Source of the DNA: Wolfiporia cocos
Taxonomy: Eukaryota; Basidiomycota; Agaricomycetes; Polyporales; Phaeolaceae
Assembly: GCA_029448655.1 (NCBI GenBank)
Contig: JACCLO010000006.1
Coordinates: forward strand, 3,410,001 to 3,474,000
DNA: 64,000 nucleotides
Direction: 5' to 3'
Of the stretch, positions 21,911 through 31,192 are shown in pieces. The translations under genes and the position numbers were made by a program. Below the pieces are notes generated by a model. The model was not told the origin of the DNA. It made no database searches and saw nothing but the letters and a program-made list of their open reading frames with translations. Position 1 is the first letter of the stretch; every line of letters begins with the position of its first letter.

Positions 21911-22439
21911 TGACAAGGCCACTAAAACCTTAGAGCGAACTGAGGGGAGCGAAGTGGATGAACGCCAAGTTCAGACTGGGGTTACCAGCTGAACGAGGCC
22001 TGCTATTATACTAGTAGGCTGTTTGTACCTGTTTGTACTAGAATGGCCGTATATGGTAACTAGGGAGTCTGGTGCGAGACTAAGGTAGGGGTCTAAGCCA
22101 GACTCTGAAACGGCGTATGTCGGCAAGGGCCGCCTCGTGGTTCACTCTTTCGATTTCCTCGAGGTTCGGCTCTCTCCGGGTGTAAGGCTTCTTCGCCTCC
22201 TTTTTGCCCTTTCGGGACTTTCACACGGGCCCCACTTCCTCAGGCATGTATGCCTTCATAGAAGCGTAAGGTATATCAAATACGTAGCGGTCATCATGGC
22301 CATGTGGGAACCGGACTCTGTGTCGTTATCTAGACGTTGCCTGGCTCCTTCCAAGGTATGATCCGGGCCTGGCTGGGCTTGGGGACACGGGGGACCGGAT
22401 CGGCTTCGCTGTCGCTAGGGAAAGCTTTTGCCCGTGACA
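21911..22439 (-). repeat. 3' LTR of the gypsy element (529 bp)
   Basis: Contains a 146-bp block (about 22,110-22,256) absent from the 5' LTR. Otherwise the two LTRs differ by very few bases. Confidence 0.92.
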
Positions 22440-23016
22440 TCACCCCCCCTTTAAGTTCCTCGTCCCGAGGAGTCCTCATAAATATCGTTGCGTACTCGCC
22501 CGGTGGTCTAGGGACGACGAAGTTGCCTGCTCCTTTCTGTGATGAGAAGTCAAACTCACGCGTCATCTTATGTATGTATGCCACCGGGTAGTCGTAGTAG
22601 GTTATACCATCGGGTTTTGTGCGCTTGATGGGGCGTACTTCGATTAAATGCGTCGCAATGTAAGTTTTTGGATTTATGGGAATAAAGAACTGCACCAGTT
22701 TGTCATGCCACCAGCGTATTTTGGGACGCTCTCGCTCCATGAGTACATCTAGGCTGGCATGCATGGCGCAGACGACAGTGAGCCCGTATTTCTTTAAGAC
22801 CGAGTAGTGGGGTATGTCCTCTTCTGTGGGGTCAACGACTTTGGTGTCACCGTCGGTAATGGTTCTATTTTTCCATTGAACCCCTGGTGCTCGTGGATTC
22901 TGCTCGTAGAATGCATCAGCCTGGGAGTTGTTACGGGTCGAATACCCGTTTGTATATTCGAGTCGCGAATATAGATCGTTCTTCTGCACGTAGGCACTTC
23001 GCCGTATGCAAGGCAA
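22330..23016 (-). CDS. 3' ORF of the gypsy element, unknown function, overlapping the LTR
   Basis: 228 codons downstream of integrase. The first 30 or so residues lie in the block shared with 17,229-17,940. The remainder (about 22,440-22,920) has coding-like composition with aromatic and charged motifs such as RPKIRWWHDKLVQFFIPI. The last 37 codons are in the LTR. I do not recognise the protein; no signal peptide or membrane segment is evident, so an envelope role has no support. It might be a spliced extension of pol: a GTGAGA donor lies at the end of the chromodomain frame (about 23,657). Confidence 0.45.
   Translation of the reverse strand: MPCIRRSAYVQKNDLYSRLEYTNGYSTRNNSQADAFYEQNPRAPGVQWKNRTITDGDTKVVDPTEEDIPHYSVLKKYGLTVVCAMHASLDVLMERERPKIRWWHDKLVQFFIPINPKTYIATHLIEVRPIKRTKPDGITYYDYPVAYIHKMTREFDFSSQKGAGNFVVPRPPGEYATIFMRTPRDEELKGGVMSRAKAFPSDSEADPVPRVPKPSQARIIPWKEPGNV
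22440..22452 (-). promoter_or_regulatory. Polypurine tract of the gypsy element
   Basis: AAAGGGGGGGTGA on the minus strand directly before the 3' LTR; expected primer for plus-strand DNA synthesis. The non-coding relative has gatgggggtga in the same place. Confidence 0.75.
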
Positions 23017-23640
23017 ATACTCGTTAGATGCCTTCGGGTCCTAAGTGAAGTCCTTAGGAGATCGGTTAATATCCAATACGCGTTAGAGGATATAATCTGT
23101 TCAAGTGCGAGTCAAATAGAATATAGGACTCGCCTAAGTCCGAGAAGTCAGTGTGCACTTCGAGGACTTAGTCGTTCGATTGCTCGAGTGAGAAATACTG
23201 AGCGTAGTTTCCTACGTTTGAGAACGAGTATAAGACTTCTTGTTTATACAACAAGGTCGAGCTGAAGAGCCTCGAAGGTAAGTACATGAGTTTTTATACT
23301 ACGCTAGGTTTCAGGGGTCAAGTCTGTCCCAGATGTCACCGATACTATCTACGCTATAGTCCCAAACGTTTGATAAGTATGGAGTGATATACCTGAGACG
23401 ATAGATAGGAATGATGGCGGTTGAATGCCATCTATCAGCTTAATAAACGATGAACATGAAACGATGACAGAGTTGGATCTGCCAGAGATGAAACGAGTCC
23501 TGTTAGACTAGTACAACTGGGGATGCGCCCAGTAAGATCACGAGTAGCCAGGGAGGTTGGTTGTGCAACAAGTCCCTGTATCGTATTCGCCCGGTGGTGA
23601 GTTCTGTTGATATTCGAAAAATCAAAATAACCGTAACAGG
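22930..23640 (-). repeat. Block shared with the non-coding LTR element
   Basis: Counterpart of 17,229-17,940. It begins just after the stop that ends the chromodomain frame and contains no long conserved frame, so it is probably an untranslated or intronic element region. Confidence 0.75.
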
Positions 23641-23653
23641 AGTGGTCCACATC

Positions 23654-25939
23654 TCACTTATGCTCCCAGGTTGTCGATCCATTCGACCACTGTACTTCGT
23701 ATTCCACTCGTCCGTGTTCCTCACGTGATTGGATTATCTTGGTTGCCGTGATTTGTGTTTCCGGCGTAGGTAGAATTCTTTGTTGTTCGAATTCTTGTTC
23801 GTGGTAGGGGGTGAGTAATATCTCGTTAAACACCGGGTGTATACCCCGCATATCGGGCGTCAACGTTAGCCTGTATGCGCCCATGCCTATCTTAGCCGCT
23901 ACTGGGTAGGGTCTATATCGCTTCGGGGATAGTTTTCGCGATGGAGTGCCCATGTGAAGGTTGGTGCCGTCGAGCCAGACCTTGTCTCCGACCTCGTATT
24001 TTCTCGAGGGTTGTCGTCGACGGTCGGCGTATTTCTTCATGGCAGCCTTGGCGAGATCTATGCTTTCCGCCGCCTTCATCTGTACGTCTTTCAGGTGGTC
24101 AGCCCAAGTCTCAGCTGATAGAGACATGTCAACTTCCATCGGGACGTTGGAACCTGTGTTTGGTTCGTATCCGTGCGTAACGAAGAACGGTGATTGTTTT
24201 GTCGACGCGTTCTGATGCGTGTTGTATGCGAACGTGGCCGTTGGTAGTAGGTCCGCCCAGTTAGTGTGATTTCTGTTAGCGAAGAGGCGTAGGTATACCT
24301 CCAACTCCTGGTTCATCCGCTCGGTTTGTCCGTCGGTCTGTGGATGATACGCGGTAGAGGGGTTCCCTTCGATGCCGAGCTTCTTGTATGTATCTTTGAT
24401 GAACTCGGATACGAATTGGGGACCTCTGTCGCTAAACACCTTCTTGGGGATACCGTGCCTGGGCTACGATGTGTTTAATGAGCAAGTTAGCCCATCCTTC
24501 GGCTGTTAGTTTGTCGGTGGTCTCGATTGCCGTTGTCCATTTTGACATCATGTCGACAATGACGAGGATTGCATTCTTGCCTCGCACTTCGGGGAAACCT
24601 GTGATCATGTCGACCGATATGTTCTCCCAGCTCCTCGTTGGCGTTGGGTTGGGGTTAAGGGGTGCCGCTCGTTTAGCGTGGTCTACTTTGATCGATTGGC
24701 ATTTTACGCACCCTCGGACGTATAACGTCACGTCTCTTCTCATGTGTGGCCACCAGTACGATTTGTGAATGGTGGTGAGTGTGCGATCTCGGCCTGGGTG
24801 TCCTGCCAATAACGAGTCATGGTGCAATGATATGATGTCGCCCTTGAGTTCTGCGTCGTTGGGGATGACTAGCTTTCCTTTTCGGTATGCTAGTCTCTCT
24901 TTGAATACGATGTTTGCGTCTAAACCGTAGTCGTAGAGGGCCTTTTGGGCTTCAGCCTTCGCTTTTATTGTTTCGGTAGAGATGAAATTTAGCTTTTCGA
25001 TTTCATCCACCCCCTCTTTAGGCTGTTCGTCCCCGAACAGATGTGGTTTGAGGACTACTTGTCCCTCAAGGTGTTCCTTTCCGTCGTCCCAATTGATGCG
25101 TCGAGAGAGAGGGTCGGCACGAATGTTCTTCTTACCAGGGATGTGTGTGAGCTTGATGTCGAACTCTTGTAGTTCGGTCATCCATTGTGCTTGTCGTGGA
25201 TTGATCTTCTGGGGCGTTTTGAAGTATTCTAGGTTTTTGTGATCGCTCCAGACTTCGGTTGCATCAGCGGATCCCTGTATAAAGTGTCGCCACTCATCTA
25301 ATTCTCGCATGATGGCGAGGAGTTCCCTGTCGTATATCTCGTAGTTCTTTTCCACGGGCGTGAAACCCTTGGAGAGGTAGGCGATGGGTCTCCAAATCGA
25401 CTCTTGTCGTTGTAAGAGTACGGTGCCTGTCGCGAAGTCAGAGGCGTCAGCTTCGATCCGGAAAGGGTCTGTGTCTGTAGGGGATCCTAGAATGGGGGCC
25501 TCTGTGAACAACCTCTTCATGAGATCGAACGTGTCTTGTTCGGCCTTGTCCCATTTGAACGGTATGTCGGCCGTTAGTGCGATTAGCAGGCGTGCTAACG
25601 TACTATATCCTTTGATGAACCGGCGGTAGAAGTTGGCAAATCCTAGGAAACTTTGTACCTCCTTCCTATTCTTCGGCGTTGGCCATAGCGTGATGCCTTG
25701 GACTTTTACCGGGTCCATTTTGATGCTTCCGTGCGAGATGATGTGTCCGAGGTATTCTACTTCGGCTTTCTCGAATTCGCACTTTTCCGGCTTGCACGTT
25801 AACTTGTGTTCGCGTAGTACTTCGAGGACCTTGCGGGTGACGAGCCGATGTTCTTCGAGAGTCTCGGTGAAAATCAGTATATCGTCTAGGTATACGATGA
25901 CCTTCCCTTGTAGTATGAGTTCTCGGAATATGTCATTCA
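23654..25939 (-). pseudogene. gypsy pol, 3' part: RT C-terminus, RNase H, integrase, chromodomain
   Basis: Reading from 25,939: RT palm with VIVYLDDILIF (YxDD catalytic Asp pair), RNase H with EADASDFATG and YEIYDRELLAI, then the HHCC zinc finger (HHDSLLAGHPGRDRT ... CVKCQ) and the integrase core with SVDMITGFPE and SDRGPQFVSEF. The C-terminal part has the GPY-like region and ends in a chromodomain-like EYEVQWSNGSTTWEHK. A single-base insertion near 24,457 shifts the frame between the two halves of the integrase core. The gene is disconnected from its N-terminal part by the solo LTR at 25,940-26,533. Confidence 0.9.
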
Positions 25940-26533
25940 TGTCACAGACTTACACGTCTGTGCGGACCCAGGCAACTGGGGAGATCCTATATGCCTAACA
26001 AGGCGGTGCACCAACCGCAATAGCGGTGACCTCACGGTGCGCCCGATGGGACATCCTTATAGGAGTCCACCGGGAGTACCAACGGTACTCCGCAAGGCGA
26101 CGTGTCGGGGCTGGCACACAGACAAGCTAGTCATAGAGGGGCCCCGGGCCAGAGCGCACACAGGAAAGTTGTAAGAGAGGCACAATAGTGCATTGACGAG
26201 AATCTCAAGGATGAGGATGTAAGTCCTCATCCGTCGTACTTATACATGGTGAGTTGGCCAGTAATGGCCGCCCTAAAGTAGTGGCCTGTGCGCCGTAACT
26301 AAGAGAGCACATGATACATGTAACTACTTGTGACCATTGTAACTGTGTGACCATAACGTGTGATACCTGAGGCGCGCACTACCCTACAGCGCTAACCTAA
26401 CAGTCAGGTGACCAACAAACTAAAGAGACGCACGAGGAGGTGGCTGAGGACCAGAGACGCGGCGTACGCCTAGCGCCGCACATGGAACCTATAGCGAGGG
26501 AAGTACAATGGCCCTCCAGGCACATCCGTGACA
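25940..26533 (-). mobile_element. Solo LTR (594 bp) inserted in the gypsy RT
   Basis: TGTCACAG...CCGTGACA with attca duplicated (25,935-25,939 and 26,534-26,538). Excising it and one attca restores RT coding continuity across the join. A TATA-like run (tgtataagta, minus strand, about 26,240) suggests minus orientation. It is a different family from the 1.1-kb LTRs. Confidence 0.92.
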
Positions 26534-27116
26534 ATTCATCATTGTTTGAAACGTGCTTGGTGCGTTGCACATTCCGAAGAACATGACGAGGGGGTCGTAC
26601 AATCCTCTGTTGGTTATGAATGCACCCTTCTCCTCGTCTCCTTCTGCAATGCGGATGTTAGTGTATCCCCATCGGACGTCGAGTTTACTGAAGAACTTAG
26701 CTCGTTTGAGCTTGTTCAGTAGCTCGCTGATCAGAGGTAACGGGTACTTGTTTTTCTTCGTCATCTGATTCAGCTTGCGGTAGTCCTGTATGGGTCGTAA
26801 TTTGCCGTCTTTCTTTTTTACAAAAAAGAATGGCGCGCCCCAAGGCGATTTGGAAGGTCGTATGCGGCCGGTGCGGAGTTGCTCCTCTAGGAACTCGTCC
26901 AGTACCTTCTGTTGTTGTGGCGAAAGAGGGTATATCTTGCCACAGAAGGGTTTGGCGTCCAGAAGGAGTTCGACCGCGTGGTCCCAAGGTCGCCAATCGG
27001 GGAGTTTGTCGAACTCTCCTTCTTCGAATATGTCCTTGAAGTCGTGCAGGTGTTCCGGGACAACCTCCCTCTTCGAAGGTTTTCGCTTCCGTCGTTTTCT
27101 TTGCTGCAATATCCAT
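26534..27116 (-). pseudogene. gypsy pol, 5' part: RT fingers/palm
   Basis: Contains the RT entry motif PWGAPFFFVKKKDGKLRPI and DYRKLN, then KLDVRWGYTNIRI with the first catalytic Asp (the usual consensus is FSKLDLRWGYNNIRI), and FGMCNAPSTFQ just before the solo LTR. Around 27,065 one base is gained or lost, so the preceding frame (through 27,116) and the RT frame differ. It carries the N-terminal half of RT only. Confidence 0.9.
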
Positions 27117-27206
27117 TTCTGTGGCTTTTACAGCAGCGATCTGTTCGGAAGTAACGGGGTAGACATCACCTTGTAATGCTATCTCCCCTGCTTCCCATAC
27201 CTCGAG

Positions 27207-29036
27207 TCAGTTGCGAATATGTTCTTTACATTCGCTGGCGTATCTAAGCCATACCGTGGCGTCAATCATGAACACTTGGTCTCCTTCTTCGAGATGTTCG
27301 TGTTCACAGTCGCACTTGTCAAAGTCGATTGCCTTCTTTCTCCAGTCGATGGTGGGATTGTGTTGTTCCAACCAATCGAATCCTAGGAAGATGTCGTGCG
27401 AGCCTAGCTTGCTCACATTGAATTTACGATTCTCGAGGTGCGTACCAATCTGGATTTGCATCTCGACGAAATGCGTCATGGTACCTCCACCGTTGGGGCT
27501 TCTGTCAGCGTTTTGCACGCGCACTGGTCGCTCCAATGGTTGGATGTTGAGCTCGTGTTTCTGAGCGAACTCATAATCGACGACCGACCCTGTGGATCCT
27601 GAGTCTATTAAGGCAGTCGTGGTGATGGTGCGTTCGTGTGGGCTGTGGATCATGACGGGGACTGCTATTTGTCGTCCGCGTTGTCCCTGTCCAAACACGA
27701 CGTGGCTTCCTCGAATCTTATCTGTGGATCCGAACCCTGCCGTACTGCGTGTGGTTTCGTGAATGCACTTAACTATCTTAACACGCGGATTCTTGTTTTG
27801 TTCTAGAATCAGCTGGGCGATTCTGTCCTTGTAATTGACGACTAGATCTGTGTCGGAATGGTTTATCAGCATCACGACCAGACGGCCAGTGTAATCTTGG
27901 TCGATTACACCGGCCAAGACATCAATTCCTTTGTTCGCAAGTCCTGATCTAGGGGCAATGCGACCATATACTCCATCGGGCATTCTTATTTTAATGCCAG
28001 TATCGATGTTTTCTTTTCCATGAGCAGGAACGATGGTTTCTTCAGCTGAATATAAGTCATACCCAGCTGCTTCGTCGCTTTTCTGCTCTGGAACTGTAGT
28101 GCGTGGATCATCTAAATAGATGTCCAATGTCTCTGTCTTTCTTTTAACGCGACGGATCTTTCTTTTCTTAGATTGATCGTTAGCGTCTTTCATGTCAATA
28201 TCCTCAGAGACGACGATGGGTTCTGTATCCACATTCATTTTTTCGTCTAAAGAGGAATTAAGCCCCGGTTTAACCCCCGGGCGAGCCGTGGATTCACAGA
28301 GCTCCTCTTGGGCTGTACAAAAGGAATCTTCGCTACATACAGAACTCGCATCGTCGTCTGAATAATCTGAGCCCCCCGCTTGACTCATAATGTCCACCGC
28401 GGAGCCGTACACTTCTTGGTCATCGTCGTTGCTTACTTCTTCGACGTTGAGAAGATGAAAGCGATTCGAGGTGATTTTACTTACCTCTGTCTTCTTGGAG
28501 TCGTTCAACTCCGCCTCGTATTCGGCGGCCATTCGCTGCCACTCTTCGCTGGTTAGCTCTCGAAGCTGCTGCTTAGCGGGCTTCGAGCCAGATGGCCGTG
28601 GTTGAGTGGTGCCGCTTGTAGCGGCCGCGTATGACTTGCCCAGCGTATACTTATAGCCTGCGTCGTGCATGGGGATGTGCCAGGTTGGCGAGGTGCAGGC
28701 AGAGGTGGGGTGCTTGCCCATTTTCTTTCCGCAGAATTTGCAGAGTCGGTCGGCGGCAGGGGAGTCGTAGACCTTCTTGGGGGTGTTGGAGTCCTTCTTT
28801 TTCTCCTTCCCCTTGGTTTTCGCCTCCTCGCCCTTCTGCTCGGCCCGATCCTGCACTCGTCTCCATAGGGCTTGGTCGAAATCCATGATGGCCTCCTTCC
28901 AGGGTTGGTACTTTTTGGGTACCGGTACCTTCCTGTGGTGGAAGTCGCGCTGGGTTGAGAACGAGGCGTATACCGGTTCGTAGACGGAGGAGGGTACATT
29001 TTTTTCTACCGCCTGCAGGACGAATTCGTTGTCCAT
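27207..29036 (-). pseudogene. Zinc finger, dUTPase and aspartic protease ORF of the gypsy element
   Basis: 609 codons. Order: basic linker; a finger CKFCGKKMGKHPTSAC (CX2CX6HX4C, longer than a standard zinc knuckle); an acidic region; then a full trimeric-type dUTPase with all five motifs: AGYDLYSAEE, PRSGLANKG, GVIDQDYTGRL, YKDRIAQLIL and the P-loop-like STAGFGSTD. It is followed by a retropepsin with LIDSGSTGSVVD and GFDWLEQHNPTIDW. dUTPase hydrolyses dUTP and would limit uracil in cDNA. In frame with Gag upstream across one TGA (29,052-29,054) and with the RT leader downstream across another (27,207-27,209). Internally uninterrupted. Confidence 0.9.
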
Positions 29037-29051
29037 GTCGACTCCTGCTTC

Positions 29052-29984
29052 TCAGCACAGCGTTTCGATCTCGGTGAAGTATTCGTTTGACTTACCGAAT
29101 ATCATTTTGAGAGCGGTGAGCTGTCGTCGCGCCCGCTTCTCCCTGTCAGGATCCTCGAACCTAGTGAAGAGTTCCTGTTTGAAAAAATCGAAGTGTATCT
29201 CCCACCACCCGGTTTCTTCGTTGAAGTAGGTTGCGAACATGTTCGCGAACCATTGGTCTACCTTGTCGCCTCTGATATACGACATTGCGCACTCGATGCG
29301 GTCGTGCGATGTTTCCATGTACTGACGCTGCGAGGCCAGGTATTGTATCATCCGCATCCACCAGTCGCGGAACTTGACTTTGTCGTCGTTGAAGATAGGT
29401 GGTTCCTTCACCGTTTGTCTCCGAGACTGGGTGTATGTGGGTGGGTTGCGCGATGCTGGGATTGGTGTAAAGGTCTCGCGGCGTCTTTCACTGACCTGTG
29501 GGATTTGCCATTTAGGCGGTACGTTTCGCTGCTCTCGTAGTCTGAGGAGGTCAAACTCCCCTTGATACGCGGGTACCGCGTCTAATGCGTGATACCCTGA
29601 GCGGGTTCTTGGGCTTGGTGCCGGAGCGCGTTTCCGAGGTGGTAACGGTCCACCCATACGTTTGCTGGGTGACGGTGTATCGGAATCCTCGTTGAGAGGA
29701 GCGGGTCGCTCGGCGGCCCTTCTCTCCGTTTCCTGGGCTTTGTGTTGGAGGCCTACCGCCCCGTGGACGTAGTCTCCTACTCTCTCCTCGTCCCAGTATC
29801 GAAGCTTGTGTAGGGCTTCGGTGTACATGGCGACGTGGTGCGGGAAGTTCGGGGATGTCGGTCGCGAGGGATATTCGTCTTCTTCCCATGTCATTCTTAC
29901 CCTTTCTGGGGCGCGTTCTGGGGCTGGAACGATTGGTGGTGGTGTGAGGATGTGGGTGTTGATGGGTGGTTGTTGGGTGTTCAT
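29052..29984 (-). pseudogene. Gag of the gypsy element
   Basis: 310 codons: a proline- and arginine-rich N-terminal half, then a capsid-like domain beginning near FRDWWMRMIQYLA and reaching FTRFEDPDREKRARRQL and the typical SNEYFTEIETL. The capsid is cut by TGA at 29,052, after which the same frame continues (EAGVDMDNEF), so the stop falls inside the domain. A CGA codon would need only one C-to-T change to become this TGA. Confidence 0.85.
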
Positions 29985-30062
29985 CCCGTCCTGGTTGTCT
30001 GTAATGTCTAGATTAAAAAGAGGGGGGAGATCGTCCCCTTCACCTGCTCCTGCGAACGGCTT

Positions 30063-30541
30063 TCATCGCAGAGGCCAGTCGTATTCTACCTCGCCCGCGG
30101 TGATGTATCCGCGGTCGTCTTCCTCTTCTTCCTCCTCGATGTACGCTTGTGAGGGCATACCTTCGAACTTTTTCCTCAGCCTCTTGTACTCCTCGCGGTC
30201 GGCTGTGTCTCTCTCCTCGCGCATGTTATCGGCTATGCGAAGGGCATTTCGTGATGGGACGTCGAGAATGCCACCTACATACTCCTCCCGCCCATGTTGA
30301 GGCGTCTTTGTCTTAAGGCGTCTCGCTCTTTGTTGACTTGTCTCCTCCGTCGCCGGTCGAGACGTTTGTTGAGCCTCATGGCTCCCGTGTGATCTATCTC
30401 CATCGACGCGTCCCGCCGGAACATGTCTTCGTGCCACAGAGTGATCCTGAGCAGCTTGGCTATGCGTTCCACGCTGCATACTGATTCCCAGCTGTCAATG
30501 TACTTGTGGGGTTCGGATACTCGAAGAGGAACTCGGAACAT
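30063..30541 (-). pseudogene. Leader ORF of the gypsy element (frameshifted)
   Basis: Two overlapping frames (30,275-30,541 and 30,063-30,479) join by a single-base shift around 30,300. The product is basic then acidic, with EEEEEEDDRGYITAG near the end. A TGA at 30,063 separates it from an open stretch that runs in the same frame into Gag, so it is probably the original N-terminus of Gag. Function not recognised. Confidence 0.6.
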
Positions 30542-30668
30542 ATCGAATCTGTAGACTTCCCATGGTCTAGAGGGGTTGGTGAGGTTGATGATCGTCGTTT
30601 TGGCGAATCGTTGGGTTTGTGGTTAAAAAGATAATAAAACTGTCGGGATGATCGTCGACAGTAGGGGG

Positions 30669-30679
30669 AGTCTGAACTT
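30669..30679 (-). promoter_or_regulatory. Putative self-priming primer-binding site of the gypsy element
   Basis: AAGTTCAGACT (minus strand), one base inside the 5' LTR, is the exact complement of AGTCTGAACTT in that LTR (30,737-30,747), which lies about 30 nt downstream of TATAAT (30,774-30,779), where transcription would start. Confidence 0.7.
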
Positions 30680-30680
30680 A

Positions 30681-31063
30681 TGACAAGGCCACTAAAACCT
30701 TAGAGCGAACTGAGGGGAGCGAAGTGGATGAACGCCAAGTTCAGACTGGGGTTACCAGCTGAACGAGGCCTGCTATTATACTAGTAGGCTGTTTGTACCT
30801 GTTTGTACTAGAATGGCCGTATATGGTAACTAGGGAGTCTGGTGCAAGACTAAGGTAGGGGTCTAAGCCAGACTCTGAAACATAGAAGCGTAAGGTATAT
30901 CAAATACGTAGCGGTCATCATGGCCATGTGGGAACCGGACTCTGTGTCGTTATCTAGACGTTGCCTGGCTCCTTCCAAGGTATGATCCGGGCCTGGCTGG
31001 GCTTGGGGACACGGGGGACCGGATCGGCTTCGCTGTCGCTAGGGAAAGCTTTTGCCCGTGACA
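30681..31063 (-). repeat. 5' LTR of the gypsy element (383 bp)
   Basis: Lacks the 146-bp block found in the 3' LTR. Contains the TATA-like box and the putative mRNA start used in self-priming. Confidence 0.92.
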
Positions 31064-31192
31064 GGGGGGTTTTGTAAATGTCTAATCTTCCTAATCCTCT
31101 AATCTGGGATAATCCAGCTGGATTAAATCTAATCCATCCCTAATTTCTCTAGACTAGCAAAGTAGGATTTTCCTGATGGTCTTGTCACTGCT

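Larger units (their letters stand above)
21911..31063 (-). mobile_element. Ty3/gypsy chromovirus-type retrotransposon with dUTPase, degenerate
   Basis: LTRs at 30,681-31,063 (5') and 21,911-22,439 (3'), both TGTCACGGGC...CCTTGTCA on the minus strand, with a ggggg duplication at each side. Order on the minus strand: small leader ORF, Gag, zinc-finger/dUTPase/protease ORF, reverse transcriptase, RNase H, integrase with a chromodomain-like tail, then a 3' ORF running into the LTR. Protease before RT and integrase last is the Ty3/gypsy order. Three in-frame TGA codons, three frameshifts and a solo LTR in the RT gene make this copy non-functional. The LTRs are nearly identical apart from a 146-bp length difference. 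Confidence 0.93.
19491..31177. mobile_element. Terminal-inverted-repeat DNA element carrying two nested LTR insertions
   Basis: The left end ATCAGGAAAA and right end TTTTCCTGAT are inverted. Similarity extends about 40 bp inward (left TTGCTAGTTTAGAGAAATTAG-like, right the same with substitutions). It sits inside an LTR with ggtc duplicated (19,487-19,490 and 31,178-31,181). Without the solo LTR (20,352-21,471) and the gypsy element (21,911-31,063) it is about 1.4 kb. Its edges are rich in ctaat/attag words. A long minus-strand ORF at 19,680-20,333 is not recognised and may be chance. No transposase is seen, so it is non-autonomous. Confidence 0.75.
16500..31187 (+). mobile_element. Non-coding LTR element (LARD-like), interrupted in its 3' LTR
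   Basis: 5' LTR 16,500-16,662 (163 bp). 3' LTR 19,334-19,490 continued at 31,182-31,187. Flanking duplication ctgct (16,495-16,499 and 31,188-31,192). The 3' LTR is split by the TIR element 19,491-31,177. The internal region (16,663-19,333) has no credible coding sequence. The LTR ends (TGTCA...TTGTCA), the primer-binding region and the G-rich tract before the 3' LTR (gatgggggtga) resemble those of the gypsy element at 21,911-31,063. A block at 17,229-17,940 matches that element's 3' region in the same sense. I infer a non-autonomous relative that could use gypsy proteins in trans. Confidence 0.85.

Noticed and set aside
29052..29054. Programmed stop readthrough between Gag and Pro-Pol
   Set aside because: The stop lies inside the capsid domain, and two further TGA codons occur in the same copy; mutation is simpler. 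It could be revived if intact copies keep the TGA.
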